Shown here: positions 9,243 to 20,316 of the stretch, piece by piece
Layout: the number at the start of each line of letters is the position of its first letter
Numbering within the stretch: the stretch's first letter is position 1
Assembly: GCF_003173575.1 (NCBI RefSeq)
Contig: NZ_QGNY01000004.1
Span: 496,001 to 560,000, forward strand
Source: Pedobacter paludis
GTDB lineage: Bacteria > Bacteroidota > Bacteroidia > Sphingobacteriales > Sphingobacteriaceae
DNA: 64,000 bases
Direction of reading: 5' to 3'
Made by a program: the position numbers and the translations under genes
Notes under the pieces: model-generated
Told to the model about the DNA's origin: nothing
Database searches by the model: none
Seen by the model: the letters and a program-made list of their open reading frames with translations, nothing else

Positions 9243-11672
9243 ATGAATAAAATCAAGGCTCTTTTCTGTATCATAATCCCTATAGCATTAGCTTTTCTAT
9301 TTAATACCAAACTCGGAAGCACCCCCCCTCTTCTAAAATTTTTAAATCCATTTATGGGTTTTTGGCAAAATGCTGAAAACAACCATTTTATGTTTAACCA
9401 TAAAGCAAAAATTAAAGGCGCAATTGATGAAATAGAAATTGTATTTGATGACAGAATGATTCCGCACATTTTTGCGAAGAACGACCATGACCTGTATCTG
9501 GCACAAGGATATGTTACCGCTATGCATCGCCTATGGCAAATGGATTTTCAAACTCGTTTTGCAGCCGGAAGAATTAGTGAGGTTGTAGGTGAAAAAGCAA
9601 TTGAAGTAGATCGTTATCAGCGAAGAATGGGCATGGTTTACGGTGCAGAAAACTCTTTAAAGGGCATGATGCAAGATCCGAAATCGAAAGAAATGATTCT
9701 GGCTTATACAGACGGAATCAACGCTTATATTAAAACGCTTTCGCATGCTAATTATCCTATTGAATATAAGATACTGGATTTTAAACCGGAAAACTGGACA
9801 CCAGTTAAATGTGCGCTTTTATTGAAACAAATGTCGGCGGTTTTGGCAATGGGATCTGATGAATTTTACATGACGAACATCATGAAAAAGTTTGGCCCCG
9901 AAATCACTAAAGATCTTTTTCCTGATTATCCTTTCCGTGAAGACCCCATTATTCCAGTAGGAACCAAATGGGATTTCTCCCCTTTACCTATACCAAAAAC
10001 ACCCGAGAGCTTTACAAAAGCACAAACTGGCGATGTGAAAACAAAGGAGAAAGTTGAAGGAATCGGCAGTAACAACTGGGCATTATCGGGTTCTAAAACA
10101 GCATCTGGATTTCCAATTCTATCCAACGATCCACACTTAGATTTAACCTTACCATCTATTTGGTATCAAATACAATTAAATGCGCCTGGCGTAAATACTT
10201 ATGGGGTTTCGCTTCCCGGCGCACCTGGAGTAATTATCGGTTTCAATCAAAAAATTGCCTGGGGCGTTACCAATGTAGCAGCAGATGTACTTGATTTTTA
10301 TCAGATTAAATTTAAAGATAATTCGCATAACGAATATTGGTATAACAATAAATGGAACAATACGTCTAAGCGCTTAGAAACGATTAAAATTCGTGGGGGA
10401 AAAGATGAGGTTGATACCGTTTATTACACGCACCATGGTCCTGTTGTGTATTTCCAAAAGCCAAAATATGCAAGGGCAAACAATGTTCCCGTAGGTGATG
10501 CATTGAGGTGGATTGCGCATGATGAATCGAATGAATTAATGACGTTTTACTATTTAAATCGTGGAAAAAATTATAACGATTACCGCAAAGCGCTAACATT
10601 TTATACCGCACCTGCACAGAATTTTGTTTTTGCTAGTGTTGATAATGACATTGCCATAACGCCAAATGGCAAGTTTCCATTAAAATGGAAGGATCAAGGT
10701 AAGTTTATTTTAGATGGAACAGATCCAGGTTACGATTGGCAAGGATGGATTCCAGCCGGTCAAAATCCTACGGTAAAAAATCCGCCACGTGGTTTTGTAA
10801 GTTCTGCAAATCAATCTTCTACAGATAAAACCTATCCATATTATATCAATTGGGAGTTTGCACCTTACGAACGCGGGAAAAGGATTAACGATAGGTTAAC
10901 CTCCATGACAAAGGCAACATTAGATAGCATTAGGTTAATGCAAACAGATAATTATAGCATAATGGCGCAGAATGTTTTGCCTAGCATTATGCCTTTAGTT
11001 AATACCGAACAGCTTAACGCAACCCAAAAAGAAGCTTTATCTTATTTAACCAAGTGGAATAAAAGATATGATGCAAAAGAAATAGCAGCCAGTGTTTTTG
11101 AAATTTGGACAAAGCGTTTGAGTTTTGATATTTGGAATGATGATTTTGAGGTAGATGGAATACCCATGCGCTACCCATCGAGAGATCGAACAGTAGAAAT
11201 GATTATTAACAAACCAAATTCAAAATGGTACGACAATACAAAAACAAGCCAAAAGGAAACACTTTCTGATTTGGTTAACGAAGCATTTAAATATAGCTGC
11301 GATAGCTTGGAGCGCCGATTTGGACCGATAAACAAAGACTGGAACTGGGCAAATGTTAAACAAACAAACGTTCCGCATTTGGCAAAAATTCCGGGATTTG
11401 GATCAAAAGTATTGATGATTGGCGGAGCAAAAAGCACTATAAATGCACTTGGCGAAAGTAATGGCCCTTCTTGGAGAATGGTTATTGAGCTTGGCAAAAC
11501 GCCTAAAGGCCATGGCGTTTATCCAGGCGGGCAATCAGGCAATCCAGGAAGTAAATTCTACGACAATATGATTGATACCTGGGCAAATGGCAAACTCTAC
11601 GATTTGTTTTACATGCAATCTGCTGATGATAAATCAGGAACAATTATTTCTCGTTTAAAAATTTCAAAATAG
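9243..11672 (+). CDS. Penicillin acylase family protein (Ntn hydrolase)
   Basis: The 809-residue product belongs to the penicillin amidase/acyl-homoserine-lactone acylase family, whose precursors self-cleave to expose an N-terminal Ser nucleophile. That Ser is seen near residue 276 in IGSNNWALSG, preceded by an alpha-subunit-like region (LAQGYVTAMHRLWQMDFQ). The conserved beta-subunit stretches LSNDPHL and NQKIAWGVTN follow. An N-terminal hydrophobic segment (about residues 5-18) is a signal peptide or anchor, so the enzyme probably acts in the periplasm. The natural substrate could be an acylated homoserine lactone, an N-acyl amino acid or another amide; sequence alone does not decide. A small membrane protein starts 5 bases after its stop, suggesting one operon. 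Confidence 0.92.
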   Translation: MNKIKALFCIIIPIALAFLFNTKLGSTPPLLKFLNPFMGFWQNAENNHFMFNHKAKIKGAIDEIEIVFDDRMIPHIFAKNDHDLYLAQGYVTAMHRLWQMDFQTRFAAGRISEVVGEKAIEVDRYQRRMGMVYGAENSLKGMMQDPKSKEMILAYTDGINAYIKTLSHANYPIEYKILDFKPENWTPVKCALLLKQMSAVLAMGSDEFYMTNIMKKFGPEITKDLFPDYPFREDPIIPVGTKWDFSPLPIPKTPESFTKAQTGDVKTKEKVEGIGSNNWALSGSKTASGFPILSNDPHLDLTLPSIWYQIQLNAPGVNTYGVSLPGAPGVIIGFNQKIAWGVTNVAADVLDFYQIKFKDNSHNEYWYNNKWNNTSKRLETIKIRGGKDEVDTVYYTHHGPVVYFQKPKYARANNVPVGDALRWIAHDESNELMTFYYLNRGKNYNDYRKALTFYTAPAQNFVFASVDNDIAITPNGKFPLKWKDQGKFILDGTDPGYDWQGWIPAGQNPTVKNPPRGFVSSANQSSTDKTYPYYINWEFAPYERGKRINDRLTSMTKATLDSIRLMQTDNYSIMAQNVLPSIMPLVNTEQLNATQKEALSYLTKWNKRYDAKEIAASVFEIWTKRLSFDIWNDDFEVDGIPMRYPSRDRTVEMIINKPNSKWYDNTKTSQKETLSDLVNEAFKYSCDSLERRFGPINKDWNWANVKQTNVPHLAKIPGFGSKVLMIGGAKSTINALGESNGPSWRMVIELGKTPKGHGVYPGGQSGNPGSKFYDNMIDTWANGKLYDLFYMQSADDKSGTIISRLKISK

Positions 11673-11677
11673 TAAAA

Positions 11678-12037
11678 ATGGTTTTCATCGTTATATTAAT
11701 TATCTGCTTTCTTCTTCAAATGGTTATGCCTTGGTGGGTAATCATTGTTATTTCCTTTGCTACTTGTGGCATTATCGGTAAAACTGGTAAAATCGCTTTT
11801 TGGCAATCTTTCTTAGCCATATTTTTATTGTGGATTGGTTACGCTCTTTTCAAAAGCTTACCTAACGACAATGTTCTAGCCAGCAGAGTTGCAGTTATGA
11901 CTGGGATAAAATTATGGTGGGGTTTACTTCTGGTTACTGGAATTTTAAGTGGCTTGGTAGCCGGAATAAGCGGTTATTGCGGTTATCAATTCCGTAAAGC
12001 CATGCTTGTTAAAAAAACTGACGAAAAAATAGCATAA
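11678..12037 (+). CDS. Small integral membrane protein of unknown function
   Basis: The 119-residue product has about four hydrophobic helices (starting at roughly residues 2, 20, 38 and 78) and a short basic C-terminus (QFRKAMLVKKTDEK). No recognised family motif is seen. It starts 5 bases after the penicillin-acylase gene and ends about 20 bases before the LuxE-like gene, so the three are probably co-transcribed. The function is unknown. Confidence 0.8.
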   Translation: MVFIVILIICFLLQMVMPWWVIIVISFATCGIIGKTGKIAFWQSFLAIFLLWIGYALFKSLPNDNVLASRVAVMTGIKLWWGLLLVTGILSGLVAGISGYCGYQFRKAMLVKKTDEKIA

Positions 12038-12056
12038 GCCTTCGTACTTTTGCCGT

Positions 12057-13040
12057 GTGAATATAACCGCAGAAGCTATTTTTTCGATTGAGAATGATGA
12101 ACAGTTTAAAAAACTGGCATTAGAAATATTTAAGTTTCAAGCAGAGCATTGCTCCGTTTACAAGGAATATATTCATCACTTACATATCAATATTGAAGCT
12201 GTATCGGCAATTGAACAAATTCCATTTTTGCCAATAAGTTTTTTTAAAAGCCACAGCATTTTAAGCAATACAAATCCTGTCGAAATAACTTTTAGCAGTT
12301 CGGGCACTACAGGCATGACTCAGAGTAGTCATCATGTTACCAATATTAAATTATACGAACAAAGCTACCTTAAGGCCTTTAATCAATTTTATGGCAACAT
12401 AGAAGATTATTGCTTTCTCGCACTGTTGCCATCCTATCAGCAAAGAGCAGGTTCATCATTGATATACATGGTTAATGATTTAATCGAGAAGAGTAAGCAT
12501 CCAAAAAGTGGCTATTTTCTTTATAATCATGATGAGCTTTCGCAAACCCTAGAAGAACTTAAATCAAAAAATCAGAAAACTGTCCTTATTGGCGTTACCT
12601 ATGCCCTACTAGATTTTATTGAACAGTACGAAATCGATTTCCCAAACTTAATTGTAATGGAAACCGGTGGCATGAAAGGCAAGCGCAAGGAAATGGTTAG
12701 AGAGGAATTGCACGAACAACTAACCAATGGTTTCGGCATCAAATCTATTCATAGCGAATACGGAATGACCGAGCTGCTTTCTCAAGCCTATTCCTTAGGC
12801 GAAGGTATTTTTAATTGCCCAAGTTGGATAAAAGTATTAATTCGTGATACAAACGATCCTTTAACATTAATCCCCAATGGCAAAACCGGCGGAATAAATG
12901 TAATAGATCTTGCTAATATAAATTCATGTTGCTTTATTGCAACACAGGATCTTGGAAGAATCAATCCCGATCAAAGTTTCGAAGTTTTGGGCCGTTTTGA
13001 TAATGCAGATATAAGAGGTTGCAATTTATTGGTGCAGTAA
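12057..13040 (+). CDS. LuxE-like acyl-protein synthetase / adenylate-forming protein
   Basis: The 327-residue product resembles the LuxE/acyl-protein synthetase family, related to phenylacetate-CoA ligases. It carries a P-loop-like nucleotide-binding motif (FSSSGTTGMTQSSH, about residues 81-94) and the later HSEYGMTELLSQAYS motif typical of adenylate-forming enzymes. It starts with GTG; no in-frame ATG is better placed. In characterised relatives, fatty acid is activated as acyl-AMP. The acyl substrate and carrier here are unknown. It lies at the end of an apparent operon with the acylase and the small membrane protein. Confidence 0.8.
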   Translation: MNITAEAIFSIENDEQFKKLALEIFKFQAEHCSVYKEYIHHLHINIEAVSAIEQIPFLPISFFKSHSILSNTNPVEITFSSSGTTGMTQSSHHVTNIKLYEQSYLKAFNQFYGNIEDYCFLALLPSYQQRAGSSLIYMVNDLIEKSKHPKSGYFLYNHDELSQTLEELKSKNQKTVLIGVTYALLDFIEQYEIDFPNLIVMETGGMKGKRKEMVREELHEQLTNGFGIKSIHSEYGMTELLSQAYSLGEGIFNCPSWIKVLIRDTNDPLTLIPNGKTGGINVIDLANINSCCFIATQDLGRINPDQSFEVLGRFDNADIRGCNLLVQ

Positions 13041-13041
13041 A

Positions 13042-13494
13042 TCATAATAACCTATTGTCAAAACTGAAGGGTTTAACCTCGATAATTTTGATTTTATCAA
13101 CTAAAGTATGGTTCACATTCATTAGAAAGTTAAATTCGTCATCAATTATTGATGATGGTACTTTTAAAAGTAAAAATTTATTTTCCCTTACAAAGGTATC
13201 GCCCAGTTTAGCTAAACTTAATGGCGCAGGATAAGCTTTCCAATTTTCTGGAAGACTTGTTTTATCTAACGTTTGAATAGAATTTTCTGGCAATTCAAAA
13301 ACAGTTAAACACAAATTCTTCGAATTAATCATTGAGTTTTTGTTTACTAAGACCTCTAAAGCGGCCAATGCACGGGTACCTGCCATATAATGCAATGGTA
13401 TTCCAACCGAATTCCATCTCCCCCCAAATAATTTAGCACCTGTACCGCTGTAGTCTCTTGCGTGTTTGCAATTGGATATTCTATATAAAACCAT
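13042..13494 (-). CDS. RES domain toxin of a RES/Xre toxin-antitoxin pair
   Basis: The 150-residue product shows RES-domain hallmarks: an early Arg (LYRISN), the GGRWNSVGIPLHYMA segment, and ALAALEVLVN containing the conserved Glu. Characterised RES toxins (for example MbcT and PP_2434) degrade cellular NAD+. It overlaps the upstream antitoxin stop by one base (TAATG), so translation is probably coupled. It is convergent with the LuxE-like gene; the stop codons are only about one base apart. Confidence 0.9.
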   Translation of the reverse strand: MVLYRISNCKHARDYSGTGAKLFGGRWNSVGIPLHYMAGTRALAALEVLVNKNSMINSKNLCLTVFELPENSIQTLDKTSLPENWKAYPAPLSLAKLGDTFVRENKFLLLKVPSSIIDDEFNFLMNVNHTLVDKIKIIEVKPFSFDNRLL

Positions 13495-13973
13495 TAGCTG
13501 AAGACACCGTATTCTATTCTACCTAAAATATTCAGAACCATCTCAAAACCAATTCTGGTATCCAACAGATTAAATGGGATTTCTCCATTTAGGGCCAAAT
13601 TTGGTGCTTTAACCCAACTATTAAAAGCTTTGGCACTTCCTAAAACTTCAATGCCACGTTCGTATAAACGGGCAAGTTCAATAGCCCTATCGGCATATTC
13701 GGTTTTAACTAAAGTAGTGGGCGCATAACGTTGCAAAGTACGTTCTGAGATATGCAGAATACCTGCAATTTCTTCTAATGTTAAAGAAATCTGTTTTGCC
13801 AGTGCAGTTAAAGCTTTTTTTGATATGCCCTTACGTGCAAGATTAAGTAAATCAAAATCAGTGGGGTTAGCATACGTATTTCCCATCATGGCCACCATGG
13901 GTGTATTAATACTAGCATAAGCAACCATTGGCTCTTCTACAACTAATGTTGATTTTTCTAATTTTCTTTTCAT
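13494..13973 (-). CDS. Xre/MbcA/ParS-family antitoxin
   Basis: The product of about 159 residues has an Xre-like helix-turn-helix (about residues 60-85, LTLEEIAGILHISERTLQRY) and the C-terminal antitoxin toxin-binding region (ARLYERGIEVLGSAKAFNSW ... GFEMVLNILGRIEYGVFS). In this family the antitoxin blocks the RES active site and represses its own promoter. The ATG at 13973 is preferred over an in-frame TTG three codons earlier. It precedes the toxin and overlaps it by one base. Confidence 0.9.
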   Translation of the reverse strand: MKRKLEKSTLVVEEPMVAYASINTPMVAMMGNTYANPTDFDLLNLARKGISKKALTALAKQISLTLEEIAGILHISERTLQRYAPTTLVKTEYADRAIELARLYERGIEVLGSAKAFNSWVKAPNLALNGEIPFNLLDTRIGFEMVLNILGRIEYGVFS

Positions 13974-14031
13974 ACCAGACAATTATACTCAAATATATAC
14001 ATTTTGTCCGAAATTAAAAATTTGCACATAA

Positions 14032-14060
14032 AAAAAGTCTCAATTTTCATCGAGACTTTA
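14032..14060 (-). terminator. Rho-independent terminator after tyrS
   Basis: Inverted repeat AAAGTCTC / GAGACTTT with a loop of about 9 bases, followed by a T-run on the minus strand. It lies about 20 bases after the tyrS stop. Confidence 0.8.
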
Positions 14061-14079
14061 AAAGCTATTTTTTCAGGAT

Positions 14080-15366
14080 TTACTCTGCAATTAAAAGAAA
14101 ATAATTCTTCTTTCCTTTTTGAAGCACAATAAACTTATCGTTAATTAAATTTTCAGAATTAAAAATCTGAGCAACTTCGGCAATCTTCTCTTTGTTAACC
14201 GATACACCACCGCCCTGGATCAGTTTTTTTGCATCTCCTTTTGAAGATGCTACGGTAGATTTCTCAGCCAACAAAGTGGCAGCATCTATTCCGTTAGCCA
14301 ACTCTGCTTTAGAAATGGTAAACTGGGGTATTCCTTCAAACATATCGATCACCTGATTTTCATTCAAGCTTTTTAAAAATTCTAATGAGCCATTTCCAAA
14401 AAGAAATTCAGAAGTTTTTATAGCTGTTTCCAACGCTTCAGAAGAATGGGTTTTAACTGTGATATCTTCAGCTAAAGCTTTTTGCAAGATACGCAGATGA
14501 GGTGTAGCATCATGCTCAATTTCCAACGCTTCTATTTCCTCTTTACTTTTTAAGGTAAAAATCCTGATCCATTTTTTAACATCATCATCTGATGCATTTA
14601 ACCAAAATTGATAAAATTTATATGGAGATGTTTTGGCTGCATCTAACCAAATTGCACCGCTTTCGGTTTTACCGAATTTAGTTCCATCCGCTTTCTTAAT
14701 TAATTGAGTAGTGATTGCATATGCAGTTCCCTGATCTTTTCTTCTGATTAATTCTGTACCGGTAACGATATTTCCCCACTGATCGGAACCACCCATTTGA
14801 ACCATGCAATTATGATTTTTCCATAAATAGTAAAAATCATAACCTTGTACCAATTGATAGCAAAACTCAGTAAATGACATACCTGTATCGCCCTCTAAAC
14901 GTTTTTTTACGCTATCCTTTGCCATCATGTAATTCACGGTAATGTGTTTACCAACATCGCGGATAAAATCTAAAAAATTCATGTTTTTAAACCAATCGGC
15001 ATTGTTAACCATCACAGCGCCATTGCCAGAATCTTCAAATTTTAAAAACTTTGATAACTGGCTTTTCATTCCCTTAAGATTGTGCTCAACCATTTCTGGA
15101 GTTTGAAGATTGCGTTCATCAGATTTACCTGATGGATCACCAACCATGCCCGTTGCACCACCGACTAAAGCAAACGGCTTATGTCCAGCGTTTTGAAAGT
15201 GAATAAGTGTCATGATTTGAGTTAAATGTCCAACATGCAATGAATCTGCAGTAGGGTCAAAACCAATATAACCAGAAGTCATACCTTCATTTAACTTTTC
15301 TTCAGTATTCGGCATAATATCGTGTAACATGCCACGCCATCTTAACTCTTCAACAAAATTCGTCAT
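14080..15366 (-). CDS. tyrS: Tyrosyl-tRNA synthetase
   Basis: The 428-residue product is a class I aminoacyl-tRNA synthetase charging tRNA-Tyr. The HIGH-like motif appears as HVGH (about residue 42) and the KMSKS-like motif as KFGKT (about residue 230). The tyrosine-binding segments GGATGMVGDPSGKSDER and QMGGSDQWGNI are present, as is a C-terminal S4-like RNA-binding domain (KLIQGGGVSVNKEKI). Length and layout are normal for bacterial TyrRS. It is monocistronic, with its own terminator. Confidence 0.98.
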   Translation of the reverse strand: MTNFVEELRWRGMLHDIMPNTEEKLNEGMTSGYIGFDPTADSLHVGHLTQIMTLIHFQNAGHKPFALVGGATGMVGDPSGKSDERNLQTPEMVEHNLKGMKSQLSKFLKFEDSGNGAVMVNNADWFKNMNFLDFIRDVGKHITVNYMMAKDSVKKRLEGDTGMSFTEFCYQLVQGYDFYYLWKNHNCMVQMGGSDQWGNIVTGTELIRRKDQGTAYAITTQLIKKADGTKFGKTESGAIWLDAAKTSPYKFYQFWLNASDDDVKKWIRIFTLKSKEEIEALEIEHDATPHLRILQKALAEDITVKTHSSEALETAIKTSEFLFGNGSLEFLKSLNENQVIDMFEGIPQFTISKAELANGIDAATLLAEKSTVASSKGDAKKLIQGGGVSVNKEKIAEVAQIFNSENLINDKFIVLQKGKKNYFLLIAE

Positions 15367-15428
15367 TGTACAAACACATTAATTATTGTGCGTGCAAAGA
15401 TAAAATTTTAGCACAGTTTACAGCAAAA

Positions 15429-16715
15429 TTAGTTTATCGGGTTAAACCAAGATTTAAAATCAGTCTTTGCAATATTAAAATCTGCATGGCCGAGTAGGCA
15501 ATTTAAGCTTCCATCGCTTCTAATGGTCTGGTTTGGAACACCTCCATTGCTCAGCCAGTTGTCGCAAAGTTTCTTAATTAAATTTACCTCATCATCTTCT
15601 ACCGCATCCATGTCCATTTTATTAAGCAAAACATATTCCTCAGCACTAATTCCAATAGGTAAATCCCATACTTTGCGTGAAGATTCTTCTCTTAAAACCG
15701 GTCGAAGATTTGGATTCATCCGAATAAAATCTACGGGCTTGGCTGGCATCAAAGGATTCAAAATCATATAAGCAATAAAAGTTGCGGTATCGGGTGGATC
15801 GTTAAGAATACTTGTACCCATTTTCTGTACATCTTTTATCAAGCCAGGTTCTTCTTTTTTTGATAAAAGTTCTGAATATTGAACTGGAATTTCTTCGTCG
15901 GACTGCAATTGAGATACCGTTCCAGTACCAATCGACAATACCTGCACGTTTTCGATCTCATATTGTTCTTTATTGCAAATGGCCTCCACCACGCCTGCCA
16001 AAACCGGATTATTGTTTCCTGTAACACCTCCATCCCAATAATATTTAAGTTTGTTATTCACCTTAAACATGGCGGGCTCGTTGAAATAATTAACGGGTGC
16101 AGTGCTTGATGCGTGACTGGCTTCAACTAGGCTTACCACACAATCCGAAGCTGTTTTGGCAGGACTTTTATTAATTTTCTGTTCTATTGATGAAGTAGAA
16201 CCCAAACTATCGCAATCTGTTCTGAACAGCTCGGCACGGTTTCGATAATAATCATAACCAATAATCAGAAAGTGGGTTTTGGTTTTTCCCGGAACAGAAA
16301 TATAAGCAGGGATATCTTTAAGATCGATGGTTGCAATTTTATTTAGAATTTCCTTCAGCGCCTCGTGCTTACGTTTTGTAGAATACTTTGCACCTATTTT
16401 AAAAATACGGGCAACACTAGAAAGAATGCTCTTCTCAAAAAAACCAAGTTTGGAAAAAACCTTATTTCTTAATTCCTTATCATCAAAAATCTTTTCGATC
16501 TCGGAAAGCCGCAGATTTTCTGCCATGGCCGCCGCAACCAGGCTTCCGCCACTATTGGCAACAACCAAATCAAACTCTGCCAAAACTTCGTGCCCGGTTG
16601 GATCAGCATTGCCAAACGTTTCGGCAAAGAGTCGGCGTAAACATTTAACTTGGATTATAGCCCAGGATCCTCCTCCATCTAGAGAAAGAATCCGGTAGTT
16701 TTTAGCGTTAGGCAT
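15429..16715 (-). CDS. Patatin-like phospholipase
   Basis: The 428-residue product has the patatin oxyanion motif (SLDGGGSW near the N-terminus), a nucleophile elbow ANSGGS with the presumed catalytic Ser near residue 55, and the Asp of the Ser-Asp dyad near residue 228 in WDGGVTGNNNP. The elbow has Ala where the usual GxSxG has its first Gly, a conservative change. Patatins hydrolyse acyl chains from lipids. The ATG at 16715 is chosen: the open frame extends 56 codons further, but that leader is not patatin-like and would overlap the divergent gene starting at 16835. No signal peptide is evident. Confidence 0.9.
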   Translation of the reverse strand: MPNAKNYRILSLDGGGSWAIIQVKCLRRLFAETFGNADPTGHEVLAEFDLVVANSGGSLVAAAMAENLRLSEIEKIFDDKELRNKVFSKLGFFEKSILSSVARIFKIGAKYSTKRKHEALKEILNKIATIDLKDIPAYISVPGKTKTHFLIIGYDYYRNRAELFRTDCDSLGSTSSIEQKINKSPAKTASDCVVSLVEASHASSTAPVNYFNEPAMFKVNNKLKYYWDGGVTGNNNPVLAGVVEAICNKEQYEIENVQVLSIGTGTVSQLQSDEEIPVQYSELLSKKEEPGLIKDVQKMGTSILNDPPDTATFIAYMILNPLMPAKPVDFIRMNPNLRPVLREESSRKVWDLPIGISAEEYVLLNKMDMDAVEDDEVNLIKKLCDNWLSNGGVPNQTIRSDGSLNCLLGHADFNIAKTDFKSWFNPIN

Positions 16716-16834
16716 GATTAGCTTATTGGGTATAATAAATCTATAAATTATTAGTTTACAAACCAATACAAATTTTAAATGCAATATTTTAACCTTGTTG
16801 TTTTCTACGTATAATTTAAATATTACCTTGCAAC

Positions 16835-17509
16835 ATGAACTTTTTATCTCATTACTATTTCGATCGATTAACCACAGATGCAAATGTTGTAATGGGAACC
16901 GTATTACCAGATTTAATTAAAAATGCATCTAAAGAGGCTAACCTTTACCCTCAAAAAAACGAATTTCTGTTTATCGGCAATCCTGATGAAGAAGGTTTGT
17001 TGCGTGGATGGAAAAGGCATTTAGCTGTAGATCTTCTTTTTCATTCTTCGAATTTCTTCTTAGAAAAAACCACAGAATTAAAATTTCTTATTATTCCCGT
17101 TGTCGAAAATACCCCTATAAGACCTTCATTTTTGGCACATATTGGTTTAGAACTGCTATTGGATCATCTTTTAATTGAACATAATTTAATTCAGGTCCAT
17201 CATTTCTACGATAAGTTGATTGCTGTTAAAAATGATTCGTTAAGTGAATTCTTAGAGCACTGCAAGCTTAATAATCCATCTGTTTTCTTTGGTTTTCTTG
17301 AACGATTTATTAGTAGCAAATACTTGCTGAGCTATCAAAAAATAGAAAATATAAGCTATGCTTTAAATAGAATTTGCATGAGGCTGTGGCCAGAAAGCCT
17401 GGAAGAAAAACAACTCGCCGAATTAACAAGCCAGCTTAGTATTTTTAAAACCATTTTAGAAAAAGATTTTATGGATATTTTCCATGAAATTGAGGCGAAA
17501 TTGATTTAA
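16835..17509 (+). CDS. Acyl-carrier-protein phosphodiesterase-like protein (AcpH family)
   Basis: The 224-residue product matches the AcpH/DUF479 family: the N-terminus MNFLSHYYFDRL, the metal-binding GTVLPDLIK-like segment, His in WKRHLAVDLLFHSS, and AHIGLELLLDHLLI near the middle. AcpH removes 4'-phosphopantetheine from acyl carrier protein in E. coli. Several Bacteroidota homologues are uncharacterised, so the activity here is inferred. It is divergent from the patatin gene; the 119-base gap between them must hold both promoters. Confidence 0.8.
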   Translation: MNFLSHYYFDRLTTDANVVMGTVLPDLIKNASKEANLYPQKNEFLFIGNPDEEGLLRGWKRHLAVDLLFHSSNFFLEKTTELKFLIIPVVENTPIRPSFLAHIGLELLLDHLLIEHNLIQVHHFYDKLIAVKNDSLSEFLEHCKLNNPSVFFGFLERFISSKYLLSYQKIENISYALNRICMRLWPESLEEKQLAELTSQLSIFKTILEKDFMDIFHEIEAKLI

Positions 17510-17771
17510 GCATTTGCTTCGAAACCCGTGTGTATTGCACAAGCTTTTTGTAAATAAACCTTATTGCAGCGGAAATCCTTTTTTGTTTTTTTCTAACAAA
17601 AAAGATTTGAGCGGAAAGAAGGACAGCAGTAACCGATAAAATACTTCGCTTTGTTTTCCAAAAATTTTCCATCGATCTAAAACTGACTAAATACGCTTTA
17701 ATTGCTTTAAAAGCAGAAAAAGGCTGGAAAAATACAACATGTATAAGTAAAAAAAGAACAATTTTATCTAA

Positions 17772-19793
<2,022 letters not shown>

Positions 19794-19820
19794 CCACAAA
19801 GACACCAAGTACACAAAGAA
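19794..19820 (+). repeat. Left inverted-repeat arm of the GxxExxY element
   Basis: The sequence begins ACCACAAAGACACCAAGT and has an internal 9-base period (nCACnAAGn). Its imperfect inverse lies at 20264-20294, on the other side of the 126-residue gene. Confidence 0.65.
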
Positions 19821-19866
19821 ATATAAGCATCCCTATTACTATAAAAGAAATATTTAATTTTTAGGG

Positions 19867-20247
19867 ATGAATGAAAATGAAATTGCCAAAGCAATTGTAA
19901 ATGCAGCATACAATGTCCATATTGAACTTGGACCTGGCTTATTAGAGTCAGCTTATGAAGCATATTTACTTTACGAATTAAAAGATAGAGGATTACAAGT
20001 AGTTGCTCAAAAAGAACTACCAATCATTTATCGAGATGTTAGATTAACCTGTGGATACAGGATAGATCTTTTGGTTGAGCAAAAAGTTATAGTAGAAATC
20101 AAATCTGTAAATATTTTAAATGAGGTGCATTTAGCACAAACGATTACATATTTAAAATTATCTAATTGTAAACTTGGGTTACTGATAAATTTTAATGTCG
20201 CCAAAATAAAAGACGGGATAAAACGGGTTATAAATGGTTATTTGTAA
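19867..20247 (+). CDS. GxxExxY family protein (PD-(D/E)XK nuclease-like fold)
   Basis: The 126-residue product has the family-defining GLLESAY motif (about residues 25-31) and a PD-(D/E)XK-like core: Asp in GYRIDLLVEQ, then VIVEIKS about 13 residues later. Members are widespread in environmental bacteria, often in lineage-specific copies, and have no established function. The gene lies between ligA and dapA, inside inverted repeats with a 9-base period, which suggests that the unit moved in as one piece. A nuclease role is an inference from the fold. Confidence 0.85.
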   Translation: MNENEIAKAIVNAAYNVHIELGPGLLESAYEAYLLYELKDRGLQVVAQKELPIIYRDVRLTCGYRIDLLVEQKVIVEIKSVNILNEVHLAQTITYLKLSNCKLGLLINFNVAKIKDGIKRVINGYL

Positions 20248-20263
20248 TCTATAATTATAAAAA

Positions 20264-20294
20264 TCACCTTGGTGCTCTTTGTGGCTTAGTGGTA
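20264..20294 (-). repeat. Right inverted-repeat arm of the GxxExxY element
   Basis: Read on the minus strand it begins ACCACTAAGCCACAAAGAGC, matching the left arm's nCACnAAGn pattern. It lies about 20 bases before the dapA start. Confidence 0.65.
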
Positions 20295-20316
20295 AAAAAA
20301 CAATAATAATAATATA

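Noticed and set aside
16716..16883. N-terminal 56-codon extension of the patatin frame
   Set aside because: It would overlap the divergent gene at 16835, has no patatin similarity, and MPNAKN at 16715 directly precedes the conserved DGGG motif.
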